Under the pieces are notes generated by a model. It did no database searches. It was not told where the DNA came from and saw nothing but the letters and a program-made list of their open reading frames with translations. The position numbers and the translations under genes are program-made. A stretch of 9,638 nt of DNA, taken from NCBI GenBank assembly GCA_023430145.1, contig JAEZCD010000364.1, positions 1 through 9,638 on the forward strand, read 5' to 3'. Positions 1-5,888 of the stretch are shown piece after piece. Source of the stretch: Pseudomonadota bacterium (lineage in GTDB: Bacteria > Pseudomonadota > Alphaproteobacteria > Rhizobiales > Methylopilaceae). How positions within the stretch are numbered: the first letter of the stretch is position 1; every line of letters begins with the position of its first letter.

Positions 1-35
1 GGCGATGACGTGCGCGCCGCGGCGTTCCCTTCGGG

Positions 36-1472
36 CTAGGCGTCCGTCAGATGAGTGACGAGCTTGGTGACGAGATAGCCCTCGATCGCCTCGCTGCCGC
101 CCTCCGAGCCGTAGCCGGAGTCCTTGACGCCGCCGAACGGCACTTCGGCGAGGCCGAGGCCCTGGTGGTTGATCGACACCATGCCGGATTCGACCGCCCC
201 CGAGATCTGCGCGGCCCGCTTCGCCGACTTGGTGTAGGCGTAGGCGGCGAGCCCGTAAGGAAGGCGGTTCGCCTCCTCGAGGGCCTCCTCCACGGTGCTG
301 AACGGCGCCACGAGCGCGATCGGCCCGAACGGCTCCTCGTTCATGATCCGCGCCGTCTTCGGCAGGTCGGTCAGCACCGTCGGCTCGAAGAAATAGCCCT
401 TGTTGCCGACCCGCTTGCCGCCGGTGCGGACCCGGCCACCCTGCTGCGCCGCATCGTTGACGAGCGCCTCCATGGTCTCCACGCGCCGGTGATGGGCGAG
501 CGGCCCCATGCGCGTCTCCGGCTCGCGGCCGTCGCCGACCTTCACGGCCTTCGCGCCCTCGACGAAGCGGTCGACGAAGCCCTCGTAGAGGCTCTCGTGC
601 ACCAGCAGCCGCGTCGGCGAGATGCAGACCTGGCCGGCATTGCGGAATTTCGCGCCGAGCAGCAGCTGCGTGGTCGCCTCGAGGTCGGCGTCGTCCAACA
701 CGATCGCCGGCGCATGGCCGCCGAGCTCCATGGTGACGCGCTTCATGTGCGCTCCGGCGAGCGCCGCGAGCTGCTTGCCGACCGCCGTCGAGCCGGTGAA
801 GGAGACTTTCCGGATCACCGGATGCGGGATCAGGTAGGCCGAGATCTCCGCCGGCACGCCGAAGACGAGGTTGACGACACCGGCCGGCACGCCGGCCTCG
901 TCGATCGCCTGGATCATGCGTGCCACGGCCGCGGGTGCTTCCTCCGGGCCCTTCAGGATGATCGTGCAGCCGGCAGCGAGCGCCGCGGCGAGCTTTCGTG
1001 CCGACTGGGAGAGCGGAAAATTCCAGGGCGTGAAGGCGGCGACCGGGCCGACCGGCTCCTTGACGACGATCTGCTGGACGCCGGGAACGCGGGCCGGCAC
1101 CACGCGGCCATAGGTGCGACGTGCCTCCTCGGCGAACCATTCGAAGATGTCGGCCGAGGAGGCGCATTCCTGCCTCGCCTCGCCTAGCGGCTTGCCCTGC
1201 TCGATGGTGAGGATCGGCGCCGTCTCGTCGATGCGCTCGCGCAGCAGGTCGGCGACCTTGCGCAGCATCCGGCTGCGCTCCATCGCCGTCGTCTTCGCCC
1301 AGGCCTTGGCGCTGCGGGCGGCGGCCGCGAGTGCCTCGTCGAGATCGCTCGTCGAGGCGCAGGCGAGCCGTCCGAGCTCCTCCTCGGTGGCGGGATTGAC
1401 CACCGGCAGCGTCGCCCGGCCGGTGCCGTTGCGCCAGGAGCCATCGATGAAGAGCGAGACGTCCGAATACAT
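36..1472 (-). CDS. gabD: NAD(P)-dependent succinate-semialdehyde dehydrogenase (aldehyde dehydrogenase family)
   Basis: Aldehyde dehydrogenase of 478 residues. The family oxidises an aldehyde to its acid with NAD(P)+, here probably succinate semialdehyde to succinate in the cytoplasm. The full catalytic set is visible: FTPWN with Asn151, Lys174 in the cofactor pocket, the FTGSTAVG turn at 225-232, general base Glu249 in MELGGHAP, nucleophile Cys283 in GQVCISPTR and EEPFGP at 379-384. Arg159 and Arg277 (in KFRNAG) sit where SSADHs bind the substrate carboxylate. The C-terminal loop (NHQGLGLAEVPFGG) lacks the serine I expect in classical GabD, so a related semialdehyde substrate is possible. 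The frame stays open 49 codons further upstream, but ATG 1472 is preferred because GGAGG lies 5 bases before it and typical SSADHs are about 480 residues. No gaba-transaminase gene is adjacent. Enzyme class is certain; substrate is inferred. Confidence 0.9.
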   Translation of the reverse strand: MYSDVSLFIDGSWRNGTGRATLPVVNPATEEELGRLACASTSDLDEALAAAARSAKAWAKTTAMERSRMLRKVADLLRERIDETAPILTIEQGKPLGEARQECASSADIFEWFAEEARRTYGRVVPARVPGVQQIVVKEPVGPVAAFTPWNFPLSQSARKLAAALAAGCTIILKGPEEAPAAVARMIQAIDEAGVPAGVVNLVFGVPAEISAYLIPHPVIRKVSFTGSTAVGKQLAALAGAHMKRVTMELGGHAPAIVLDDADLEATTQLLLGAKFRNAGQVCISPTRLLVHESLYEGFVDRFVEGAKAVKVGDGREPETRMGPLAHHRRVETMEALVNDAAQQGGRVRTGGKRVGNKGYFFEPTVLTDLPKTARIMNEEPFGPIALVAPFSTVEEALEEANRLPYGLAAYAYTKSAKRAAQISGAVESGMVSINHQGLGLAEVPFGGVKDSGYGSEGGSEAIEGYLVTKLVTHLTDA

Positions 1473-1516
1473 GAGAACCTCCGAAGGCGCCCGGCCGCCC
1501 GGCGCGCCGTGGCCGC

Positions 1517-1541
1517 TATATGGGAATTCTCGGCCGAATTC
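1517..1541 (-). promoter_or_regulatory. Possible promoter/operator of the aldehyde dehydrogenase gene
   Basis: On the minus strand the hexamer CATATA (1522-1517) resembles a -10 box about 45 bases before the aldehyde dehydrogenase start. Just upstream, two GAATTC hexamers (1524-1529 and 1536-1541) flank six bases and form an 18-base dyad that would lie between -35 and -10. No good -35 box is seen. The placement suits a repressor operator, but the regulator is unknown and the match is weak. Confidence 0.25.
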
Positions 1542-1645
1542 GATCCCGTCGGGTGCCGCACCGGGAGGTGCCCGGCCCGCGCCGCAGGATCGGCAAAGGC
1601 GGCGTCCTCGTTTCCGCACTGGAGGCCGCGTGAAGCAGCACGGCC

Positions 1646-1861
1646 TTACCGCCGTGACCGCTCGCGACGGTCGTCGGACGCTTCCGAGATGAGCGCCAGA
1701 AGAATTTCCGGGTATTGGAGGACGGGAATTCCATCCGAGAGCTCTCGGAGGATGATCGAGGAGCCGCGCTCGGTCTCCACAATGGCCATGATGTGATTGA
1801 CGAAAACATACACGGTATCACCACTCAAGGCAGTGACCTTGATCCATCTTTGACGTGACAT
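1646..1861 (-). CDS. Small hypothetical protein, FlbD-like in pattern
   Basis: A 71-residue protein I do not firmly recognise. The core (residues 6-58) alternates hydrophobic and polar residues as in a small beta-rich domain: WIKVTALSGDTVYVFVNHI, then IVETERGSSIIL, then a short helix PEILLALI. The order (I-K-V-T, L-x-G, V-N-x-I, I-x-E, I-I-L) resembles the FlbD family of small flagellar/swarming proteins, but no flagellar gene is near. The acidic/basic tail EASDDRRERSRR looks unstructured. It reads as coding because it is rich in Ile, Val and Leu rather than the Arg, Pro and Ala typical of spurious frames here. About two thirds of its codons end in G or C, lower than in neighbouring genes, which fits a poorly expressed or acquired gene. 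ATG 1861 is chosen; TTG 1876 in frame would add five residues. Neither has a strong ribosome site. Confidence 0.55.
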   Translation of the reverse strand: MSRQRWIKVTALSGDTVYVFVNHIMAIVETERGSSIILRELSDGIPVLQYPEILLALISEASDDRRERSRR

Positions 1862-1869
1862 CGTCCATT

Positions 1870-1898
1870 TCTTCAAGCTCTTCGGCGTCCCGTGTCAA
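1870..1898 (-). promoter_or_regulatory. Candidate promoter of the small hypothetical gene
   Basis: A perfect TTGACA hexamer occurs on the minus strand (1898-1893). Seventeen bases downstream, where a -10 would fall, is TGAAGA (1875-1870), a poor match. Transcription would start near 1863, almost at the ATG at 1861, so the message could be nearly leaderless. This rests mainly on the -35 match. Confidence 0.3.
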
Positions 1899-2072
1899 CG
1901 CCGATGCGCCCCCTGGCTGGAAGCCCAGCCGCTGGCGTCGGCGAGGACACGCCCCCGGATCCGCGTGACTCGATTTTTTCTGCTCGTGGAAGGATCTTGC
2001 TTGCGGCCCGGTTCCTTTCGGTCGCGGCGCGTGGCGGCACCGGTCGTGGCGATGTCGAAGCAAGCATCGTCG

Positions 2073-2099
2073 CTCGTCCTCGGCATGGCCGGTGACGAG
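2073..2099. repeat. Imperfect intergenic palindrome (CTCGTC...GACGAG)
   Basis: CTCGTC (2073-2078) pairs with GACGAG (2094-2099). After one mismatch (C2079/T2093), five more pairs, one a G-T wobble, close on an ATG loop at 2085-2087. The ends match those of the longer palindrome at 8342-8375, so the two may belong to one family of dispersed intergenic palindromes. With two diverged copies the family is only suggested. No T-run follows, so a terminator role is not supported. Confidence 0.35.
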
Positions 2100-2291
2100 G
2101 TCCACCGCGACCGCTCCGAAGGCTGCGAGGCGGACGGAGCCTAGCTTTCCGGTTCGGCCGCGCAACAAAAAATGCGGCCGCGGGACGGCTAAATAGCGGC
2201 GAATCTTAACGCGACCCGAAACTATGCCTCGCGGCCGAGCTTCAGCTTGCCGCTATGCGAAAAACGCGGGCCTGCCAGCCGCTCCTCGCGG

Positions 2292-2319
2292 TTGATGCGC
2301 GGGCCGCCACGGGTATGTT
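2292..2319 (+). promoter_or_regulatory. Promoter of the small RNA
   Basis: TTGATG (2292-2297) and TATGTT (2314-2319) are spaced by 16 bases, close to a housekeeping sigma factor promoter. Transcription would begin around 2325-2326, which is where the first hairpin of the small RNA starts. That agreement between promoter and RNA structure is the main support. Confidence 0.5.
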
Positions 2320-2324
2320 CCGGC

Positions 2325-2403
2325 GCGCGCCACTTCGGTGTCGCGCGCCCTCAGGGGCGTTTCCTCCCTAGACTTCGACCGCCCGCAATGGGCGGTTTTT
2401 TTT
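2325..2403 (+). ncRNA. Trans-acting small RNA, alpha-r8 / suhB / MmgR-like
   Basis: A roughly 79-nucleotide small RNA gene read from sequence structure. Hairpin 1 (2325-2346) has the stem GCGCG plus CAC/GTG, closed by a UUCG tetraloop, with one C/U mismatch. Hairpin 2 (2347-2358) is GCCC-UCAG-GGGC. An unpaired linker follows (2359-2377, GTTTCCTCCCTAGACTTCG), then the terminator hairpin and eight T residues. Hairpin 1 could extend to 2322-2349 at the cost of hairpin 2, so the two folds compete. From memory, the layout, the length near 77 nt and the pyrimidine linker with CCUCC match the rhizobial suhB/alpha-r8 family whose Sinorhizobium member is MmgR, a regulator tied to polyhydroxybutyrate storage. 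The CCUCC segment could pair with Shine-Dalgarno sequences of target mRNAs. No protein gene explains this plus-strand terminator. A small RNA is likely; the family name is less certain. Confidence 0.7.
2378..2403 (+). terminator. Intrinsic terminator of the small RNA
   Basis: The stem ACCGCCC (2378-2384) pairs with GGGCGGT (2390-2396) around the 5-base loop GCAAT, and T2396-T2403 form the U-tract. The T-run lies only on the plus-strand side; the minus strand has no T-run after the stem. It therefore ends a plus-strand transcript and does not serve the minus-strand VOC gene whose stop lies at 2427. Confidence 0.9.
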
Positions 2404-2426
2404 GCCTGCGATCCTGCGACGGCCGC

Positions 2427-2894
2427 TCAGGGCTGTCCCGCCGATGCCATCGCCTGCATCGCGGCCGTGGCCTCCTCGAGACTGACTTCGCGCACCGGCG
2501 TCGCGATCGACCAGCTGTGGCCGAACGGGTCCTTGATGACGCCGTAGCGGTCGCCCCAGAACTGGTCGGCGACCGGCATGCCGACGGTGGCGCCGGCCTC
2601 CACCGCCCGCGCCACGAAGGCGTCGACGTCCGGCACGTAGAGGTGGATCGTCACGGGCGTGCCGCCGAGCGCCTTCGGCGACAGCATTCCCCAGGCGGGG
2701 TTCTCGTCGACCAGCATGATGCTGGCCCCGCAAACGCGGATGCAGCCGTGCATCAGCCGCCCGTCGGGGCCGGGCAGGCGGGCCACCTCCTCGGCGCCGA
2801 ACGCCGTCTTGTAGAAGTCGATGGCCTCGGATGCCCCGTCGATGACGAGGTGCGGCGACAGGACGTTCATGCCCTGCGGGGGATTCTGGATCAT
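2427..2894 (-). CDS. VOC-superfamily protein (PhnB / glyoxalase-like)
   Basis: A 155-residue cytoplasmic protein of the vicinal oxygen chelate superfamily, PhnB-like branch. It has the paired beta-alpha-beta-beta-beta modules: module 1 runs from SPHLVIDGASEAIDFYKTAFG (13-33) to about 62; module 2 begins at VTIHLYVPDVDAFVARAVEAG (81-101) and ends in the hallmark FWGDRYGVIKDPFGHSWSIAT at 112-132. His15 and His84 are possible metal ligands by position. Known members include glyoxalases, bleomycin/fosfomycin resistance proteins and many uncharacterised proteins, so substrate cannot be told. ATG 2894 is preceded by AAGGAG six bases upstream, a strong ribosome site. It diverges from the oxygenase fusion gene at 3114 with 219 bases between them, and stands alone on its strand. 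Family is near certain, function unknown. Confidence 0.9.
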   Translation of the reverse strand: MIQNPPQGMNVLSPHLVIDGASEAIDFYKTAFGAEEVARLPGPDGRLMHGCIRVCGASIMLVDENPAWGMLSPKALGGTPVTIHLYVPDVDAFVARAVEAGATVGMPVADQFWGDRYGVIKDPFGHSWSIATPVREVSLEEATAAMQAMASAGQP

Positions 2895-2933
2895 CTGCCT
2901 CTCCTTTGTGCCGTGCGGTTGACCGGAACTCTA

Positions 2934-2952
2934 GGCCGCCGGTGCGGCGGCC
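2934..2952. other. Perfect GC hairpin in the VOC/oxygenase divergent region
   Basis: GGCCGCCG (2934-2941) and CGGCGGCC (2945-2952) form an 8-bp perfect inverted repeat with a GTG loop, about 40 bases upstream of the VOC gene start. It could be an operator or a structure in the VOC leader. There is no T-run, so it is not an intrinsic terminator. The remaining sequence to 3113 shows no clear promoter. Confidence 0.35.
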
Positions 2953-3113
2953 TCACGACGAGGACGCGCAGGCCCGCGTCATTCCGACAGCGCCGGCCGA
3001 CGGGCGCCCGATGCCCGCGTCCGGTCACGGCAAGGGCGGCCGAAGGAGCCTCGGCTTGTCCGGGCCCGGGCTGCGTGCTTTGCTCGCTCGTCCGCACTCA
3101 TCGGGATGAGAGA

Positions 3114-4259
3114 ATGACGTCCGCTGCTGCCGCAACGACCGCCGCGCGCTCCGACGGCCGGCAGATCATGCCCGGCGATCCGGTCCCCTGGTTCAACCAG
3201 CGCACGACCAACGCCCCGAGCTACGAGTTCCAGACCGTCGGCGGGCGCTACGTGCTGATGTGCTTCTACGCGACTGCCGGCGACGCGATCGGCCGGGCGG
3301 CGCTCGATGCCATCGCCGCCCATCGGGCGCTGTTCGACGACCGGCGCATGTCCGTCTTCGGCGTCAGCCTCGACCCCGCCGATGCGTCCGAGGAGCGGAT
3401 CGCCGCCAGCATCCCCGGGATCCGGCATTTCCTCGATTACGACGGCGCGGTGACCCGGCAGTTCGGCCTGCTGCCCAAGGACGGCGCAGCCGATCCTGCT
3501 GCCGCCCGCCGCCTTTGGGTCCTGATCGATCCGATGCTGCGGGTGATGGCGGTCTTCCCGCTCGCCGAGCACGCGGCGGTGTTCGCCGCGCTGCAGCGCC
3601 TGCCGCCACGCGAGCGCTTCGCCGGCTTCGAGATCCCGCCGCCGATCCTCGTGCTGCCGAACGTCTTCGAGCCCGCGCTCTGCCGGCATCTGATCGGTCT
3701 CTACGAGGCCGACGGCGGCACCGACACCGGTGTCATGCAGGAGGTCGACGGCAAGACCGTCGAGGTACACAGCTCGCGCTTCAAGAAGCGCCGGGATTAT
3801 GTCATCGAGGACCAGCAGTTGATCCGGCAGCTGCAGGGCCGCTTCCGGCGGCGGGTCAACCCGGAGATCGAGAAGGTGCACTTCTTCAAGCCGACGCGCA
3901 TGGAGCGCTACATCGTCTCCTGCTACGCGGCGGAGGAGGGCGGCGTCTTCGTCGCCCATCGCGACAACACCACAGCAGGCACCGCGCACCGCCGCTTCGC
4001 CGTGTCGATCAACCTCAACGACGAGTTCGAGGGCGGTGAGGTGAGCTTTCCGGAATATTCGCCGCGCGGCTTCAAGGCGCCGCCGGGCGGCGCGGTGGTG
4101 TTCTCCTGCACGCTGCTGCACGCGGTGTCGCTGGTGACGTCGGGGCGCCGCTACGCCTTTCTGCCGTTCCTCTACGACGATGCCGCCGCCAGGATCCGCG
4201 AGGCCAATGCGGGGCTGGTTGCCGGAGGAAGCGACTACAAGGCCGACCGGCCGGGTTGA
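3114..4259 (+). CDS. Redoxin-like domain fused to a 2OG-Fe(II) oxygenase (prolyl-4-hydroxylase type)
   Basis: A 381-residue two-domain cytoplasmic protein. Residues about 18-165 look like a peroxiredoxin (AhpC/TSA) thioredoxin fold: IMPGDPVPWF (18-27), VLMCFYATAGDA (47-58), MSVFGVSLDP (79-88) and LWVLIDPMLRVMAVFPL (134-150). The peroxidatic cysteine expected about eight residues after FY is absent (Gly60 region); the only nearby cysteine, C50, lies in the beta strand. Residues about 175-354 are a P4H-like double-stranded beta helix with the iron triad His282-x-Asp284 (AHRD) and His336, and Arg346 in GRR for 2-oxoglutarate. The oxygenase therefore looks active, while the redoxin part probably binds or scaffolds. 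ATG 3114 is chosen because the redoxin domain begins soon after; upstream in-frame codons run through the small RNA region and are not plausible coding. The ribosome site (GAGAGA) is weak. Substrate unknown. Confidence 0.88.
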   Translation: MTSAAAATTAARSDGRQIMPGDPVPWFNQRTTNAPSYEFQTVGGRYVLMCFYATAGDAIGRAALDAIAAHRALFDDRRMSVFGVSLDPADASEERIAASIPGIRHFLDYDGAVTRQFGLLPKDGAADPAAARRLWVLIDPMLRVMAVFPLAEHAAVFAALQRLPPRERFAGFEIPPPILVLPNVFEPALCRHLIGLYEADGGTDTGVMQEVDGKTVEVHSSRFKKRRDYVIEDQQLIRQLQGRFRRRVNPEIEKVHFFKPTRMERYIVSCYAAEEGGVFVAHRDNTTAGTAHRRFAVSINLNDEFEGGEVSFPEYSPRGFKAPPGGAVVFSCTLLHAVSLVTSGRRYAFLPFLYDDAAARIREANAGLVAGGSDYKADRPG

Positions 4260-4361
4260 AGAGGCGCCGGCGCTGGAAGGGTCGCGCGAAGCTCGAGCAC
4301 GGGCGCCACTATGCCGGGCGCCAGTTTAGTCCTTTTCTAAATGCGTCGGAGACGGTTGCGC

Positions 4362-4436
4362 CTTGGCCTACGGCCAAGCTAGGATTCGTTGCAGCGGAAG
4401 CTCGGCCGCAAGCCGGGGGGCATGGGCCGAGCTTTC
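4362..4436. other. Hairpin cluster between convergent genes
   Basis: The 268 bases between the oxygenase stop and the pyrD stop (4260-4527) hold no convincing gene but several inverted repeats. CTTGGCC-TAC-GGCCAAG (4362-4378) is a perfect 7-bp hairpin. GGAAGCTCGGCC (4396-4407) pairs over 12 positions, one a G-T wobble, with GGCCGAGCTTTC (4425-4436) around a 17-base loop. A direct repeat CGGGCGCCA lies at 4300-4308 and 4315-4323. No T-run follows the stems on either strand. They probably end or protect the two converging transcripts, but a small structured RNA is not excluded. Confidence 0.45.
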
Positions 4437-4527
4437 CGGAGGTCTTTGGATGGCGCGCATTCGGCACGCCGGCGCCCGCGCGGCCAGCCGGTGCTCGTGC
4501 CTGCGACTGGGCGGGCTCGAGGCTCGG

Positions 4528-5622
4528 TCAGGCCTCCGGACCGGCTCGGGCGACCGCCTCGGCGTCGCGGCCGACGAGATCGGCGATGTGCGCCGCGCCG
4601 GCTTCCTCGATCGCCCGCACGAGGCGCTGCTTGATCGCCGGCACGAGGCCAGGCCCCTGGTAGATCAGCGCCGTGTAGAGCTGCACGAGGCTGGCGCCGG
4701 CGCGCATCTTGGCCAGCGCCGCGTCGTCGGAGTCGATGCCGCCGACGCCGATGATTGGAATTTTTCCGCCGACCCGCAGGAACGCCTCCGCGAGCAGCCA
4801 GGTGGCGCGGCGGAACAGCGGCCGTCCCGAGAGGCCGCCGGGCTGCGCACCCAGCTCGCGATCGCGGAGGCTCGGGCGGGCGAGCGTCGTGTTGCCGACG
4901 ACGAGGCCGTCGATGCCGCGCGCGAGACAGACCTCGGTGACGTCGTCGAGCTCGGCTGCCGTGAGGTCCGGCGCGATCTTCAAAAGCATCGGCCGGCGCG
5001 GCAGGCCCCTGTCCGCCGCCGTGTCGCGCGTCTGCACGGCGCGGGCGAGAAGGGCATCGAGCGCCTCCCGCGCCTGCAGCGTGCGCAGACCCTCGGTGTT
5101 GGGCGAGGAGACGTTGACGGCGATGTAGCTCGCGACGTCGGCGAAGGTGGCGATGCCGAGCGCATAGTCGCCGGCGCGGTCGGCGCTGTCCTTGTTGGTG
5201 CCGACATTGACGCCGACGATGCCGCCTCGTGCCGATCGACGGGCGAGTCGCGCATGGGCGGCGGCATGGCCCTCGTTGTTGAAGCCGAGCCGGTTGATGA
5301 CGGCGGCATCGGCCTCGAGCCGGAACAGGCGCGGCTTCGGATTGCCGGACTGCGGCCGCGGCGTGACCGAGCCGACCTCGACGAAGCCGAAGCCGAGCCG
5401 CAGCATGGCGTCCGGCACCTCGGCATTCTTGTCGAAGCCGGCGGCGAGCCCGACCGGGTTGGGAAAGTCGAGGCCGAAGGCCCGCACGGCGAGCCGCGGA
5501 TCGTCGCTGCGTGGAAGCGCCGCGGGCAGCCTCTCCAGCACCCGCAAAGTCATGGCATGTGCCGTTTCTGGATCAAGTTTGGCAAGTATTGGCCTGAAAA
5601 TCGGCCAGACGGCTGCAATCAC
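4528..5622 (-). CDS. pyrD: Dihydroorotate dehydrogenase (quinone), class 2
   Basis: PyrD oxidises dihydroorotate to orotate in de novo pyrimidine synthesis, using FMN and passing electrons to membrane quinone. The 364-residue product has the class 2 N-terminal helices (IAAVWPIFRPILAKLDPETAH, the membrane and quinone site), GLAAGFDKNAE (Lys65 near FMN), VGSVTPRPQSGNPKPRLFRL, FNNEG, the catalytic serine Ser173 in VNVSSPNTEGLR, LLKIAPDL, VVGNTT, GLSGRPL and the phosphate-binding IIGVGGIDS. The GTG start at 5622 is chosen because GGAG lies 8 bases upstream and the length fits the family. The frame continues 37 codons upstream to TTG 5733, but that stretch has low-GC3 codons and no matching family sequence, so it is treated as leader. 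It is convergent with the oxygenase gene and divergent from the S24 regulator. Confidence 0.95.
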   Translation of the reverse strand: MIAAVWPIFRPILAKLDPETAHAMTLRVLERLPAALPRSDDPRLAVRAFGLDFPNPVGLAAGFDKNAEVPDAMLRLGFGFVEVGSVTPRPQSGNPKPRLFRLEADAAVINRLGFNNEGHAAAHARLARRSARGGIVGVNVGTNKDSADRAGDYALGIATFADVASYIAVNVSSPNTEGLRTLQAREALDALLARAVQTRDTAADRGLPRRPMLLKIAPDLTAAELDDVTEVCLARGIDGLVVGNTTLARPSLRDRELGAQPGGLSGRPLFRRATWLLAEAFLRVGGKIPIIGVGGIDSDDAALAKMRAGASLVQLYTALIYQGPGLVPAIKQRLVRAIEEAGAAHIADLVGRDAEAVARAGPEA

Positions 5623-5810
5623 CTGCGAGGCTCCGATGGAATGTGAGATTTGTAAGAGAGTGCCGAGTTCTGCTTGGATCGCCACGGGGATTGTGTTGAC
5701 CATGCCAGCCGATTGAGATAGCAGCCCTTTCAATAGCCCCGCTCAAGTATAAGCGGTGGCGACGAGCGAGCAATGGCGAGCCCAGAGGCCGGGCGAGCCG
5801 AGGCTCGGGG

Positions 5811-5839
5811 TAGACACGCCGCTCGGTTGCGGTAAATAT
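5811..5839 (+). promoter_or_regulatory. Candidate promoter of the S24 regulator
   Basis: TAGACA (5811-5816) is one base from the -35 consensus. An AT-rich patch 16-17 bases on, TAAATATT (5833-5840), could supply the -10, putting the start near 5845 and a leader of about 44 bases. A weak dyad GTAA (5832-5835) ... TTAC (5853-5856) spans the start region and is a possible autorepression site, as expected for this repressor class. The -10 match is only moderate. Confidence 0.35.
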
Positions 5840-5888
5840 TCTCATATGCGACTTACAGTCCCAGCTATGGATGGGACCGGAGAAACCG

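Larger units (their letters stand above)
1862..2291. other. Intergenic stretch without a convincing gene
   Basis: About 430 bases between the small minus-strand gene and the small RNA promoter. The open frames here translate into Arg/Pro/Ala-rich sequence with no recognisable domain and no ribosome site, so none is called. Visible structure is limited to the imperfect palindrome at 2073-2099 and an inverted repeat CGGCCGC (2155-2161) / GCGGCCG (2174-2180) around an A-rich 12-base loop. That repeat has no T-run on either side and does not look like an intrinsic terminator. Confidence 0.5.

Noticed and set aside
1..39. Possible 3' end of a plus-strand gene: 12 codons then TAG, sharing CTAG with the aldehyde dehydrogenase stop
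   Set aside because: Twelve codons at a window edge cannot be told from chance, and no motif is visible.
51..1187. A 378-codon plus-strand open frame opposite the aldehyde dehydrogenase
   Set aside because: It is antisense to a gene with intact catalytic motifs, and its product is Arg/His/Asp-rich with no domain. This is typical of GC-rich antisense frames.
1818..2168. A 116-codon minus-strand frame overlapping the small FlbD-like gene
   Set aside because: Its translation is Arg/His/Ala-rich without pattern, and the overlapping frame has a more protein-like profile.
2247..3113. An 867-base upstream extension of the oxygenase fusion frame
   Set aside because: It runs through the small RNA, its terminator and the opposite-strand VOC gene. 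The translation is low-complexity Arg/Gly-rich and no domain starts before ATG 3114.
2979..4121. A 380-codon minus-strand open frame opposite the oxygenase fusion
   Set aside because: It is antisense to a protein with clear HxD...H motifs, and its own translation has no recognisable domain.
4256..4663. A 135-codon plus-strand frame overlapping the oxygenase stop
   Set aside because: It starts at a TTG, is rich in Arg, Ala and Pro, and runs into the 3' end of pyrD on the other strand.
4363..5646. A 427-codon plus-strand open frame opposite pyrD
   Set aside because: It is the antisense shadow of pyrD, low in hydrophobic order and without motifs.
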